64,000 nt of DNA from XYD12-FULL-36-8 sp964613805 (GCA_964613805.1 CAZTJF010000002.1:228929-292928); one strand, 5' to 3'; positions 16,713 to 26,885 are shown, counted from the first letter of the stretch. Made by a program: numbers and translations. The notes: generated from the letters alone by a model not told the origin.

Positions 16713-19700
16713 TCACTTTGAATAAAAATCAATGTATTTACCATCAGAACCAACGTGACCTTTTATGCCAAACATTTTACTGCCTGACCAGGAATCTTCA
16801 TCGCAGAATTTTCCTTCACAATCAGAATCACATATACCCCAGCCAACTTTTGCTTTTCCTTTTAATGTAATGTCGCCAGTTAGTTCAGCAGCCCAATCAC
16901 CATTAGTAGAAACAAACCCTTCAGAACCAATATCAAGCAAGGCGCTGAAACTAAGTTTAGAACATTCAACAACGAACCATTGACTAACACTAAAGCCGGC
17001 ATCAAAAAGATTATCCATTCCGGCACCAATAGTAAAATTCTTATCGAACTGCATGCCCAATCTCATATCTGCACCGGCATTAACCCAGAGTTTTGCGCTA
17101 ACAACAACAAGATCAATATCAATGTTTGGTAAACCAATTATTGATTGAACCGGAATGCTCGTCATCCCTTCCAGATAAAATCCTTTTAGTGAAGCAGGAA
17201 ATGTCATTGGCAAACTTCCCTTGTGCTTGTAAACGTAGGAATATTGCTTAAAAGTGTTTTTCATATGGTCGGTGATCGAATGATTTCCAATCAGAAGTCC
17301 TGCTGCACCTTTACTATTGGGATTGTAAACATCCAATTCACCGCCAGCAAAGAAATACCAACCCTCGTTATCAACAACTGCTTCGGCTGTTCCTTTCATA
17401 TAAGCATAACCTAAATCTTTTTCCATTGAAAGAGAACCGAAAAATCTTTTGTTCTCTGGTTCATAAGTAAAAGAGATATTTCCAAAGGGTGAGTTAATAT
17501 TCTTTACTCCAAGTTCCTGATTGTTTGCAACAATATCACCATAAACGGTAAATGTAAGTGTGTTTTTATTCTGTTCAATTCCACTTGGTACAATAAGATT
17601 TCCGGAGAACCAGAAATTCTGCCACGAATTTGAAACTACTTTCATATTTCCTTTGACTTTATCCAGATAAGTTGCTGGACCGCCAATTATAAGCTTTTGC
17701 CAGTTTTTAGGCGGTGAGTTTGGCGGCGTTGGAATGTTTGGATTTTCAACCCAGATTGATGTTGAATCTTTTGTATGATAAAGCCAAGCATTAAATGAGA
17801 ATTTACCCTCTTCAGAAATTATTCCTCTAACTGTCAATCCATTTTCATCAAGGACTTGCGGTTGAGTGTTTGCATCAGTTCCAAATGCAAGTTCAACTCC
17901 GTTAGTGTTAATTTTAATTGGAACAGGTACAAGCTTGAACTTAACTTTATTGTTTTCTTTGAAATATTGAACTAATGCACCAAGTTGTCCAGCTTTTGGA
18001 ATATTAAAACTCAAACTGCTCATTTCAATGGAGTTGTTTCCAACAATCATCTGATCGAGTGAGAGATTACCAACCTTGTGAATTTTAATATTTTTATATT
18101 TTGGTGAGAAATTCTTTGTGCCATCGCTGTAAAGTGAAAACGATGCGATATAAATCGAATCATTAACTTCCATTCCTGGCAAACCGCCAAAACTTGCAGC
18201 AAAGTCTTTATTTCCTTTATCAACCGTCAGATACCATTTTTTGTTTCCAAGATTTTCATAACCAAACATAACTTTACCGATAACGTTAAGCTGTGCTACT
18301 CCGCCCAAATTCATTGACTTAAAGTTCAAGTCAAAGTTAGTTAGTTCAACCGGTTTAAGTTGCAAACCATTAAGTGGTATATCAACCAAAGCTGTTTTCA
18401 AAGTTCCTGATGTTGCAGAAAGTACTCCATCGAGTGACCATTTGTTGATTAACAATGTCCATTTATCCAACGTTAGATTGATTGGAGTAGTTTTGTTTAT
18501 TAGTGGTTTAATCTGATTTATTGTGAGTGAAACTTCACCAATATTTAATTTGATATCAGATGGATTAACACCTTCGAGATTGGTGTGAAGTGTTGTATTC
18601 AACACGACTGAATCCTTGTACAAAAATGATTTCTGCACATCAGCATCAGAAGTAAAATCAAATAATTTATACTGAAGTTGATTACCGGTTGAGTTTGAAA
18701 CCAAAAATTTATTAGTGTTAATTGGCGGTGACATATCAGCCGTTACAACGGGAAGAATCATATCTGAAACTCCGGGAGTTTTCAAATAAAATCCACCGCC
18801 AGTAAATGAAAGATTTTGAGCGGGAATATTAAATGAACCATCCACCACTTTGACTTTACCCTTAATAACTCCATAACCTGTTTGGGCTGTCATCAATTCA
18901 ATGCCGATTTTATTATCATTTATGTTACCCGAATATGCATTAAACACTTTTATATTGAGTTGATTCTCATCTGTTTTTAAAGGTAATTGTTTTGGCTTTG
19001 CAACTGGAACTGTTACGCCAAATATTACAGTTTTTAGGTTTTGATCTGGCACAATTGATACATTGGTAAAATTCATTTCAGCTTTTGTTGAACCGAAGAT
19101 GTTATTCTTCAGCGAATCAAGATCAACAAACTTTCCACTGATGATGACTTCATTGTTTTGTTCGGTAAGAGTACTTACTTCAATCGGAAATCCTAAAAGA
19201 TGAGTTATATCCATATCAGAGTAAATCTTCAGATTGAAATTTACATTCTGAAGTCCGCCGGCTTGCACATTTAATAAATTTGTTTCATCACCAATTAAGT
19301 TTGAAGATTTTTTCGAAGCTGTAAATTTGTTTGAGCCAATTGGAACACACCGTAATTCGTAGTAACCATTATTATTTGTGTAGGCAACTGGAAAAGTTCC
19401 GATGTCGTTGCCTTTAATTGTTACCTTTGCATTTGCAACCGGCTGATTCTGCTGACCAACATAAACATAGCCGGAAATTTTTGAAGCTGGTTTTAAATAA
19501 ATGTTATAATAGTTCCAATCTTTTGATTCAGTATTGTAGATAATTAATTGTTTCGTTTGAAAATCTTTATCCGGCGATGCGCTAACAGTCAATCTATACC
19601 ATTTGGAAACATTCGAAAATAAAAACTCGGCGTAGCCGTTTTGATCAACAGTTTTTTCATCAATTAAATCATTACCATTTAAAGTTTCAAGTTTTACTTT

Positions 19701-22700
19701 TGCCCCTGCGATTTTTAATGGAACGGCTGACATTATATCTATTGCTGAAAACACTTTTATTCTGTGCATGGCTTTTTTAAGTACAACAGTTCCCATATCA
19801 TGAACATTACTTGTTATGTTAATATCAATCGTATCTTTAAGATATGAGTTGTCAAAAGGAATCGGATCAAAAATTACTTTTACACTACCTTTCGGAGCTT
19901 GAAGTGAAAATGAAGCAGGTGCCCGCTTGAGTCCTGGCATTGTGAAAATAAAAGGTGGAATTGCTTCTTTAGATTCACCACCATCCACTGTAACAATAGC
20001 AGAAATTCCTGCTCCCTCCTCGTTAACAATCTTACCAATAATTTTTGACTCTGGTTGAAGTAAAATTTCAGTTGACCACGAATCACCTGGTTTAAGAACA
20101 GTTCCACTTTTAACAGCAACAGATGTATCCCTGAAGCCATACTTGGTAATCTTTAATCCTCTAACTGGTCCGGTTGTTTTTCCTTCATCATCAAAAACAT
20201 TTTTAAGATTTTCAAACCTGAACTCACCATTTGAATTTGTGAATTGTTTAGCTTCTTCCTGCCACCAGAAAACAGCCCAATCTAATAATTTTACTTGAGC
20301 AGCTTGAATTGGCTGCGCCCCATCTTGTCTTTTTATCTTTCCCTTTACGATTGGATTTAATGGGAATGCAACTACATCCGTATTTGTCGTTGGATATTTA
20401 TACTGATAATTATAAACAGCATTATCGTTTTGATTTTTGAATTTATAACTTATAGGAATAAGAGTTCTGTACAGCAAAGAAATTTTATTTGAATCAGCAA
20501 TCACAAAAATAAAATACTGATCATTTTGTGAATAGACACTTTTGACCAATCGCTCGAAATTCGTCTGTCCTGATGAATTGGTAGCGCCTTTTGCAATAAC
20601 TCTGTAACCTGATTGATAACTTCCTGTAAATGGTGATTCAATTGAATCAGATGGTGAAGGTAATCCCTCATTTGATGGGACTTCACCCGGTTTATTTTTT
20701 CTTAAGATGTAAACGATCATATTTGAGATAGGAGTGTTAGCTGTCAAGAACTGATTATTCCAGTATGAACCGGGGCTTTTTACGGAAACATTTAATGAGT
20801 AGCTCCTAACATAAGCAACCAACGAGTTGTACATTTTATTTTCGCCAGGCTGAACAATAATATCCTCATCCGGACTTGTGTAATAAGGACTTAGAACAAT
20901 AAGTCGGATTACACGATACAATTTCCCCGTGTAAGAATATTTAAATTCTCCGCCGCCGCCGCTAAAAGAAAAATTGTCAGCAATTATTCCCATTGGCTTT
21001 GAATTCCAAAATGAAAAAAAGAAGTTGCCATCATTATCGGTTTTGCCGATTGCAACAGTCTTATCATAATCGCTGTGATAATTCGGATTTAATGCTGATT
21101 TAGGAATTTCAATTTCACCTTGTTGTGATGTGTAACCACCATAACTGCCAGCACCACTGTACGAATTGTACTTCAAAATATATTTTACAACAAATTTGAT
21201 GTTAATGTTTTTCAATGGCCACATTATGTACTCGCCCGGTTTGGCAAACTCATAATGCAGTTTTCCGCTTACACTGCAGTTAGTTGCAAATCCCGGTTGA
21301 TATGGATTGAAAACAATTTTTCTGATTTCGCTCATGCCGGTTATGGTTCCAAACGGCTGACCTTTTACTGATACCTGCCAGTAATATGATTTCCCTTCTT
21401 GCATTGGTATGTCAGTATCGGGTTTGAATATTGAAACTTCTAAACCGGGAGAATTAACGTTTGAAATTGCGGCACCGTCAATGTTGTACTTTTGATAAAC
21501 TATGTTTTGAGCATCATTGAATAAATCTTCTGAGATACTGCCATCCGGGCTGTAATAAAACATTGGCAGTTTAATTACTTTGATGTCATAATATTTTTTA
21601 CTGCCGTAAAAAGCCCACTGGAAAGTCGGTCGCATATTGTTGACCACAGCATTATCAGAAGGCAATAGAAGTATAAGATTAAACAATGTGAATTTTCTTA
21701 TTTCACTTTTTTGCAATGTATCATTCGTTTGAGAGTTTAAAGCACTAACCTGCCACGCATAAGTATCTGAAGCATTCAATGATAATTGTTGACTTGGCTG
21801 ATAATAGTTTATTAGAGTTGTTTGATTAAGTAATGGATAATTTTTTATTGCTGTTTCCATACTCTGGTTAGGAAGCACTTTCACAACTCTTATGTTATAT
21901 TTTGTATTTATGCTAGATGGTGCCGTAAAATTCCATGTGAACTTGGGAATATTAGTTTTTATTGCTTCATTGTTTTTAGGCAAGCTTAGTGTAATTGGAT
22001 TCTGAGTGAATTGTGATGCGGCTTTCTTTTTCACAAAAGTAAAAATCTCACTTCGCCCTTGATTTTGCGTGGGTGGCAATCCATACTGATCTAAAACCTG
22101 AATCTGCCAGGCATATCGCTTCCCTTCCTCGAGAGGAAAAGCACTAATTGGATATGTATATGTGTTAATGTTCAATTGGGTGCTTTCATGAACCGGATAA
22201 TTTGAATTAATTGCTTGAAGCGGAGTTTGTCCATGCAGTATTTCAACTAATCTTAGAGCATAAGTAATTTGATATGCTGGAGGAACAATAACTGGAATCC
22301 ACTGAAAAGTCGGATAGTTAATGTCTGCTGAAAGTGAATCATTATTCACAGGAAAAAGTAATTGAGGAGCAGACGGATAGACGATCGTAAAATTAGCACA
22401 AACATTATTTGCTAAAATTTGACCATCCATATTTTCAATTGATAAGCAAACCGTATAGTTGCCTTCAAGCAGTCTTCCAGTAAAAAATACCTTTTGTTTG
22501 TAATCGTTGTTTGTAAAGTTAGCTTCAGCAAATGAAACAAGATTTGTGTTATTTATAATCTGAACCGCTGCTTCAGTAATTTGAATTGGGTTTGTAACAC
22601 TTTTGACTATTTGGCCCGTACCGCTTCGGCTTACACTTGCTCGAATTAAAATTTGGAAGTTTCTTGGTTGATTGTTAAAAATTGTTAGCGACCCAAGCGC

Positions 22701-22841
22701 TGAGGGATTATTTTCCCAATCGCTAATGTAAGGTGAGGGATAAGGATTGACGGTTAGTGTTGCAGTAATACTTTGTGATAATAAATTTGAATTTAGAAAC
22801 AAAAGGATAAGAACAATGAAAGTTGTAAAAGTTCGTTTCAT
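16713..22841 (-). CDS. Giant secreted multidomain protein (2042 aa)
   Basis: Signal peptide at residues 1-23 (LILLFLNSNLLSQS). Three tandem FN3-like modules begin near residues 170, 289 and 397, each opening with a similar phrase: FPVNNDSLSADINYPTFQW, LPKNNEAIKTNIPKFTWNF, LPSDNAVVNNMRPTFQWAF. Each contains YAWQIQVL/YAWQVSAL/YYWQVSVK. Carboxypeptidase-regulatory-like beta domains start near 834 (VKGKIKRQDGAQPIQAAQV), 934 (IIGKIVNEEGAG) and 1124 (ISGYVYVGQQNQPVANAKV). From about 1200 onward there is a long beta-rich region of unrecognised type. The C-terminus has a cluster of cysteines (GICDSDCEGKFCDED) that could form disulfides or bind metal. There is no T9SS motif and no enzyme motif. First gene of the locus, transcribed from the 442-nt gap to its right. 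Function unknown; the order of domains suggests a large surface or periplasmic scaffold. Confidence 0.65.
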   Translation of the reverse strand: MKRTFTTFIVLILLFLNSNLLSQSITATLTVNPYPSPYISDWENNPSALGSLTIFNNQPRNFQILIRASVSRSGTGQIVKSVTNPIQITEAAVQIINNTNLVSFAEANFTNNDYKQKVFFTGRLLEGNYTVCLSIENMDGQILANNVCANFTIVYPSAPQLLFPVNNDSLSADINYPTFQWIPVIVPPAYQITYALRLVEILHGQTPLQAINSNYPVHESTQLNINTYTYPISAFPLEEGKRYAWQIQVLDQYGLPPTQNQGRSEIFTFVKKKAASQFTQNPITLSLPKNNEAIKTNIPKFTWNFTAPSSINTKYNIRVVKVLPNQSMETAIKNYPLLNQTTLINYYQPSQQLSLNASDTYAWQVSALNSQTNDTLQKSEIRKFTLFNLILLLPSDNAVVNNMRPTFQWAFYGSKKYYDIKVIKLPMFYYSPDGSISEDLFNDAQNIVYQKYNIDGAAISNVNSPGLEVSIFKPDTDIPMQEGKSYYWQVSVKGQPFGTITGMSEIRKIVFNPYQPGFATNCSVSGKLHYEFAKPGEYIMWPLKNINIKFVVKYILKYNSYSGAGSYGGYTSQQGEIEIPKSALNPNYHSDYDKTVAIGKTDNDGNFFFSFWNSKPMGIIADNFSFSGGGGEFKYSYTGKLYRVIRLIVLSPYYTSPDEDIIVQPGENKMYNSLVAYVRSYSLNVSVKSPGSYWNNQFLTANTPISNMIVYILRKNKPGEVPSNEGLPSPSDSIESPFTGSYQSGYRVIAKGATNSSGQTNFERLVKSVYSQNDQYFIFVIADSNKISLLYRTLIPISYKFKNQNDNAVYNYQYKYPTTNTDVVAFPLNPIVKGKIKRQDGAQPIQAAQVKLLDWAVFWWQEEAKQFTNSNGEFRFENLKNVFDDEGKTTGPVRGLKITKYGFRDTSVAVKSGTVLKPGDSWSTEILLQPESKIIGKIVNEEGAGISAIVTVDGGESKEAIPPFIFTMPGLKRAPASFSLQAPKGSVKVIFDPIPFDNSYLKDTIDINITSNVHDMGTVVLKKAMHRIKVFSAIDIMSAVPLKIAGAKVKLETLNGNDLIDEKTVDQNGYAEFLFSNVSKWYRLTVSASPDKDFQTKQLIIYNTESKDWNYYNIYLKPASKISGYVYVGQQNQPVANAKVTIKGNDIGTFPVAYTNNNGYYELRCVPIGSNKFTASKKSSNLIGDETNLLNVQAGGLQNVNFNLKIYSDMDITHLLGFPIEVSTLTEQNNEVIISGKFVDLDSLKNNIFGSTKAEMNFTNVSIVPDQNLKTVIFGVTVPVAKPKQLPLKTDENQLNIKVFNAYSGNINDNKIGIELMTAQTGYGVIKGKVKVVDGSFNIPAQNLSFTGGGFYLKTPGVSDMILPVVTADMSPPINTNKFLVSNSTGNQLQYKLFDFTSDADVQKSFLYKDSVVLNTTLHTNLEGVNPSDIKLNIGEVSLTINQIKPLINKTTPINLTLDKWTLLINKWSLDGVLSATSGTLKTALVDIPLNGLQLKPVELTNFDLNFKSMNLGGVAQLNVIGKVMFGYENLGNKKWYLTVDKGNKDFAASFGGLPGMEVNDSIYIASFSLYSDGTKNFSPKYKNIKIHKVGNLSLDQMIVGNNSIEMSSLSFNIPKAGQLGALVQYFKENNKVKFKLVPVPIKINTNGVELAFGTDANTQPQVLDENGLTVRGIISEEGKFSFNAWLYHTKDSTSIWVENPNIPTPPNSPPKNWQKLIIGGPATYLDKVKGNMKVVSNSWQNFWFSGNLIVPSGIEQNKNTLTFTVYGDIVANNQELGVKNINSPFGNISFTYEPENKRFFGSLSMEKDLGYAYMKGTAEAVVDNEGWYFFAGGELDVYNPNSKGAAGLLIGNHSITDHMKNTFKQYSYVYKHKGSLPMTFPASLKGFYLEGMTSIPVQSIIGLPNIDIDLVVVSAKLWVNAGADMRLGMQFDKNFTIGAGMDNLFDAGFSVSQWFVVECSKLSFSALLDIGSEGFVSTNGDWAAELTGDITLKGKAKVGWGICDSDCEGKFCDEDSWSGSKMFGIKGHVGSDGKYIDFYSK

Positions 22842-23283
22842 CTTTTAAATTCCTATATATTGCTTAGAATTTGTTTTAGCGGTTAAACGATAAAATTTAA
22901 AAATTATTTTTACCCAAATTTATTTTCTATCATCTATCAATAATCAGATACTTAAGTCTGCTATAAATTGGTGATAAATAATTAAAGTTGCAAGAAATAA
23001 ATAATCAATTTTTAACAATGAAATTAAATGTGTGTATTACATCGCAGCAGATGATTTAAACATTAAAATCGGAACTGGAAGATTTGTTAAAGTTCTTTAG
23101 CGTATGGAATCAGTGAAAAATTATTGGTTTTTGTTAGGTTAATTATCGTTTGTAATTTTACATAGGTAATAAAAATATTTATCCTAAGATGAAGGAATTA
23201 TCTAACATTAAGGGATGGAAGACATACTCAAATTATCCTCAACATTTCAGTTTATCTCCATCTCTCTTTTTAAATAACGAAAG
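22842..23283. promoter_or_regulatory. Divergent intergenic region
   Basis: AT-rich 442-nt gap between the divergent 2042-aa gene (-) and the TM1266-like/TonB pair (+), so it must carry promoters for both. I could not identify a convincing operator, riboswitch core or Fur-type site. No small ORF looks real. Confidence 0.5.
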
Positions 23284-23547
23284 ATGGGGAAAATGGAAAA
23301 AAGACTTCACACTCTAACAATCACAATTTACAACCGCGATGCGGTTTATAAACAAGTTAGTGAATTACTTCACAACTATGCTGATTATATTATGCTTCGT
23401 ACCGGCTACCCAATAAAAGAGAAGAACATCGCAATCATTTTTCTTATTGTGCAAATGACAGGCGATGAACTTGGTGCATTAAGCGGCAAACTCGGACAAA
23501 TAAAAGATGTTAAGGTATCTGCAACTTCAATTAAAGAATCTAGTTAA
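23284..23547 (+). CDS. TM1266-type ACT-like regulator
   Basis: Small protein, 87 aa, resembling the TM1266 family annotated as putative regulator of iron-only hydrogenase systems. It has an ACT/ferredoxin-like fold related to the C-terminal domain of NikR and no DNA-binding domain. Visible landmarks are TLTITIYNRDAVYKQVSELL (about residues 10-29), MLRTGYP (about 37-43), NIAIIFLIVQMTGDELGALS (about 48-67) and LGQIKDVKVS (about 70-79). No hydrogenase or HydEFG gene lies in the window. Its stop is 3 nt before the TonB receptor start, so the two are cotranscribed. This suggests a metal- or ligand-sensing role linked to uptake, which is an inference. A second ATG at 23293 is preceded by GGGGAAA and may be the true start. 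Confidence 0.72.
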   Translation: MGKMEKRLHTLTITIYNRDAVYKQVSELLHNYADYIMLRTGYPIKEKNIAIIFLIVQMTGDELGALSGKLGQIKDVKVSATSIKESS

Positions 23548-23550
23548 GAA

Positions 23551-25842
23551 ATGAAATCGTTATTCAAAGTTCTATTATTAAGTGTTTTCTTATCAACAGC
23601 GTTGCTCGCACAAACCATAAAGATAAGTGGTGTCGTCCTAGATGCTGAAACAGGCTTGCCGCTTGAAGGAGTTAATGTTGTAATATCTGAGAGTCAGCCA
23701 ATTTTGGTGACCGACCGATTTGGAAATTTTGACTTTTCATCTAATCAACTAAACACTAATCAAATTGTTTTTTCTCGTATTGGTTACAAGACTTATCGCT
23801 TCAATGTTGATCAATTAACTAATTTGTCGTTAGAAATCAGATTAAATCCAGCCAATTTAACTCTTGGTGAGGTTACTGTCACAAGCACACGATATTCAAA
23901 ATTAGAAAGAGATGTTGCTCTTCCTCTTGAGGTTGTTAGTGGTGAAAAGCTAGAGAAAAAAATCTCAATCACTATTCCTGATATTCTTAACAATGAGCCG
24001 GGAATTACTGTTGTAAGAGATGGAATTTGGGCAACTGATATTAATATTAGAGGACTAAGCAGACAAAACGTCGTCACGCTTGTAGACGGAAACAGAATTG
24101 AAACTGCTTCAAATCTTGCCGCCGGTTTATCTTTAATTGATATGTTCGACATTCAAAGAATTGAAGTAATTAAGGGTGGAGTTTCTTCCTTATATGGAAC
24201 CGGAGCAACTGGCGGGGTAATTAATGTTACAACCAAAAGTCCAACCTACTCAGATGATCTTCATCTTTCTGGAACATTGACAAGCGGATATAATTCCGTA
24301 AATGAAGGAGGAATGGGGAATATTTCACTAATTGCCTCAAGTGATAAAGCTTTTATAAAAGTCAGTGGTTCAATTCGTTATGCGAATAATACGCAAACAC
24401 CTGCAGGGGAATTGCCTAATAGTCAGTTTGATGATAATTATTTCTCCGGATTAGTCGGAGTTGTTCCTATTGAAAATCAAGAACTAAGAATTAGCTTTCA
24501 AAATTTCACGGGAAAAGATATTGGTATTCCGGGAGGAAAATCTTTTCCTCAAACAGCTATTGCTCGTTATCTTCTTGCAGAAAGAAAAATGTACAGTGCA
24601 GAATATCGGTTTAAGAATTTGATTCCATCTCTGGCAAACACTTCAGTTAAATACTTTTATCAAGGAATTGAAAGAAGCGTAGAGTTGAAGCCGAATGCAC
24701 CGACGAGAACACTGCCAAGAGCAACCCACAGTACGAACGGAGTTCAATTTCAAACTAATTGGCTGCTTGATAATTATAATCAGGTTGTTGCGGGAATCGA
24801 TTTCTGGCAGCGTAAATACAGCGGTTTTAGAGAGATGATTGTTAAAACCGATTTAACTACAAAAATTACGGCTGATTACCCGGTTCCGAATTCGAAATAT
24901 TTAAGCACAGGATTTTTTGCTCAGAATGAATCAAGAATTTTGAACAACAAATTAGCTGTAACTCTTGGCGGCAGATTCGATTTGATAAGAGTCACGAATG
25001 ATGAAACACGAAATCCCGCTTATATAAGCAATAACGGCGTAACTACATTTCCGCCTAATAATCCACTCGCATCTTTTGCAGAGGGAAAACATAACGATCA
25101 ATCTTGGAGCGGGAACATCGGACTTCTATTTTCTCTTACGAATGATGTTGATCTGACCTTCAACTTTGCTCATGCATTTCGTTCACCTGTTCTTGAAGAG
25201 AGATTTCAATATATAAATCTAGGCGGGGATGTTTATTTAGGAAATCCGGATTTAAAGTCCGAACGAGGATATTTTATTGACGCAGGTTTTAGAATTTGGG
25301 ATGATGACTTATCTTTAAAATCAAATTTTTACTATAACGCATTTAATAATTTAGTGGTAGATAAACCAATAATCATCGATAGTTTGTACAGAAAAGAAAA
25401 TGTTGGGAAAGCCCGATTATACGGCTTTGATTTGGGATTAGAATACAATCTAATGAACAAAATTATTTTATTTACGACAGCTTCTTTTGTGCAGGGTGAA
25501 GATACTGAAACCGATAGCAATTTGCCTCAGATTCCCCCATTTAACGGGAGATTGGGTATAAAATCATCAACATTTAAGTATGTTTCTTTCGAGTTTGCAG
25601 CTGCATTTTTTGCGGCTCAGAATAAAGTTGCCTTTGGCGAAACTAAAACCCCAGGTTATGTTCTTTTCGATATATATCTTAGTTCAATGTTATTTGATTT
25701 TGGTTTCATGAACTTTAGGTTTTATACCGGAGTTGAAAATATATTAGACAAAGACTATAGAAATCATCTTTCAACAAACAGAGGACAAATACTCAGCGAA
25801 CCAGGAAGAAACTTTTTTGTGAGAACTAATTTTGCATTTTAG
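23551..25842 (+). CDS. TonB-dependent outer-membrane receptor
   Basis: TonB-dependent receptor, 763 aa. Signal peptide at residues 1-20 (LSTALLAQ). A carboxypeptidase-regulatory-like domain follows at about 24-100 (ISGVVLDAETGLPLEGVNV). The plug domain spans about 110-230 (LPLEVVSGEKLEKK, INIRGLSRQNVVTLVDGNRI, IEVIKGGVSSLYGTGATGG). The 22-strand barrel has the usual HAFRSPVLEERF and NILDKDYRNHLS near the end and a terminal Phe. It imports a scarce ligand such as an iron or cobalamin complex or another metal chelate; the ligand cannot be read from the sequence. The pairing with a NikR-C-like small regulator suggests a metal. Start ATG at 23551 follows the previous stop by 3 nt. Confidence 0.9.
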   Translation: MKSLFKVLLLSVFLSTALLAQTIKISGVVLDAETGLPLEGVNVVISESQPILVTDRFGNFDFSSNQLNTNQIVFSRIGYKTYRFNVDQLTNLSLEIRLNPANLTLGEVTVTSTRYSKLERDVALPLEVVSGEKLEKKISITIPDILNNEPGITVVRDGIWATDINIRGLSRQNVVTLVDGNRIETASNLAAGLSLIDMFDIQRIEVIKGGVSSLYGTGATGGVINVTTKSPTYSDDLHLSGTLTSGYNSVNEGGMGNISLIASSDKAFIKVSGSIRYANNTQTPAGELPNSQFDDNYFSGLVGVVPIENQELRISFQNFTGKDIGIPGGKSFPQTAIARYLLAERKMYSAEYRFKNLIPSLANTSVKYFYQGIERSVELKPNAPTRTLPRATHSTNGVQFQTNWLLDNYNQVVAGIDFWQRKYSGFREMIVKTDLTTKITADYPVPNSKYLSTGFFAQNESRILNNKLAVTLGGRFDLIRVTNDETRNPAYISNNGVTTFPPNNPLASFAEGKHNDQSWSGNIGLLFSLTNDVDLTFNFAHAFRSPVLEERFQYINLGGDVYLGNPDLKSERGYFIDAGFRIWDDDLSLKSNFYYNAFNNLVVDKPIIIDSLYRKENVGKARLYGFDLGLEYNLMNKIILFTTASFVQGEDTETDSNLPQIPPFNGRLGIKSSTFKYVSFEFAAAFFAAQNKVAFGETKTPGYVLFDIYLSSMLFDFGFMNFRFYTGVENILDKDYRNHLSTNRGQILSEPGRNFFVRTNFAF

Positions 25843-25901
25843 TATTGGAAGTAAATAATGTATATCATGACTAAAGTCCGCAACCGCAGCGGCGCTGTCC
25901 T

Positions 25902-25925
25902 AACCCCAGCTTTAAAGCTGGGGTT
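25902..25925. repeat. Perfect 24-bp palindrome
   Basis: AACCCCAGCTTT followed directly by its reverse complement AAAGCTGGGGTT. It is followed by CCCTGGCTTTAGCCATGAAC, which resembles the GGCTTTAGTCAC stretch after 4690. It lies between the TonB receptor and the EamA gene, and could act as a terminator although no T-run follows. Confidence 0.65.
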
Positions 25926-26000
25926 AAACGATCGCCACCATGTCCCTGGCTTTAGCCATGAACTTGTCTTATCTGTTGCCAGTTTAACAATGAGATCAGT

Positions 26001-26879
26001 ATGACTTGGTTTGCAATTGCTCTGCTGTCTGCTTTTTTATCTGCATTTGCGGCAATAACCCAGAAGAAAGTACTTTTTAATCTCGGTGCACTTGAGTTTT
26101 CTTTTTTGCTGTCATTGGTGAATCTGGTGTTTTCAATTCCGTTTTTCTTTTTTATTGATTACGGAACTATCAACTCATATAATCTTACAGTACTTTTCAT
26201 TAAATCTGTTATTGGTGTCGGTGCTTTTTTGTGTGTGATGCTTTCGCTTAAAAATCTTGAGATAAGTAATGCTCTGCCTTTATTGGCTCTAACACCCGGT
26301 TTTATTGCAATTTTCGCTTTCATATTTCTTGGTGAATCTTTGAAAACCCAAGAAGTTATCGGATTGATGATTCTAATTGCAGGTACATATTTGCTTGAGA
26401 GTCAAAGCTTAAGGGAAATTTTCTATCCTTTCAATGTATTCATTAGATCAAAATATCATCGGTTTGTAATCTTAGCATTGCTTCTTTTTACTGCTTCATC
26501 AATTCTTGACAAGCTGCTGCTTGTTAAGCTGAATCTTTCACCCATTTCGTTAACAGCATTCCAGCACATTTACTTTGCTTTATTATTTTCGATTATCTAT
26601 TTCTTTTTCCGAAAAAAATCCGAACCAAACACAAAAAACATTTTATCAAATAATTTCGGCTGGATTGCTTTGATATCTGTTTTGACTATCGGTTATCGTT
26701 TCACTCAAGTTGCTGCAATTGGAATGGCATCCGTTGCTCTAGTTCTTGCAGTAAAAAGAACATCTGTATTCTGGGCAACAGTTATTGGTGGAAAAATTTT
26801 CAGTGATAAAGATTTGTTGAAAAGAAGTATATCTGCTGTTTTAATTCTTATTGGAGCGATATTAATTTTGAGAGATTGA
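26001..26879 (+). CDS. EamA/DMT family transporter
   Basis: Integral membrane protein, 292 aa, with about ten hydrophobic segments in two EamA repeats (about residues 3-135 and 150-290). The halves carry the typical end-of-repeat phrases FIFLGESLKTQEVIGLMIL (about 107-125) and SDKDLLKRSISAVLILIGAIL (about 269-289; given here as SDKDLLKRSIS and AVLILIGAIL). Such carriers move small metabolites or amino acids; the substrate is unknown. It lies 158 nt downstream of the TonB receptor across a palindrome and is convergent with the DUF1028 gene. Confidence 0.85.
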   Translation: MTWFAIALLSAFLSAFAAITQKKVLFNLGALEFSFLLSLVNLVFSIPFFFFIDYGTINSYNLTVLFIKSVIGVGAFLCVMLSLKNLEISNALPLLALTPGFIAIFAFIFLGESLKTQEVIGLMILIAGTYLLESQSLREIFYPFNVFIRSKYHRFVILALLLFTASSILDKLLLVKLNLSPISLTAFQHIYFALLFSIIYFFFRKKSEPNTKNILSNNFGWIALISVLTIGYRFTQVAAIGMASVALVLAVKRTSVFWATVIGGKIFSDKDLLKRSISAVLILIGAILILRD

Positions 26880-26885
26880 TCATGA

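Noticed and set aside
22842..23283. Cobalamin or other riboswitch before the TM1266/TonB pair
   Set aside because: No conserved B12-box-like GCCACTG core or other known aptamer core is visible in the gap.
23811..24152. 113-aa open frame opposite the TonB receptor plug
   Set aside because: Antisense shadow; the opposite frame encodes clear plug-domain motifs.
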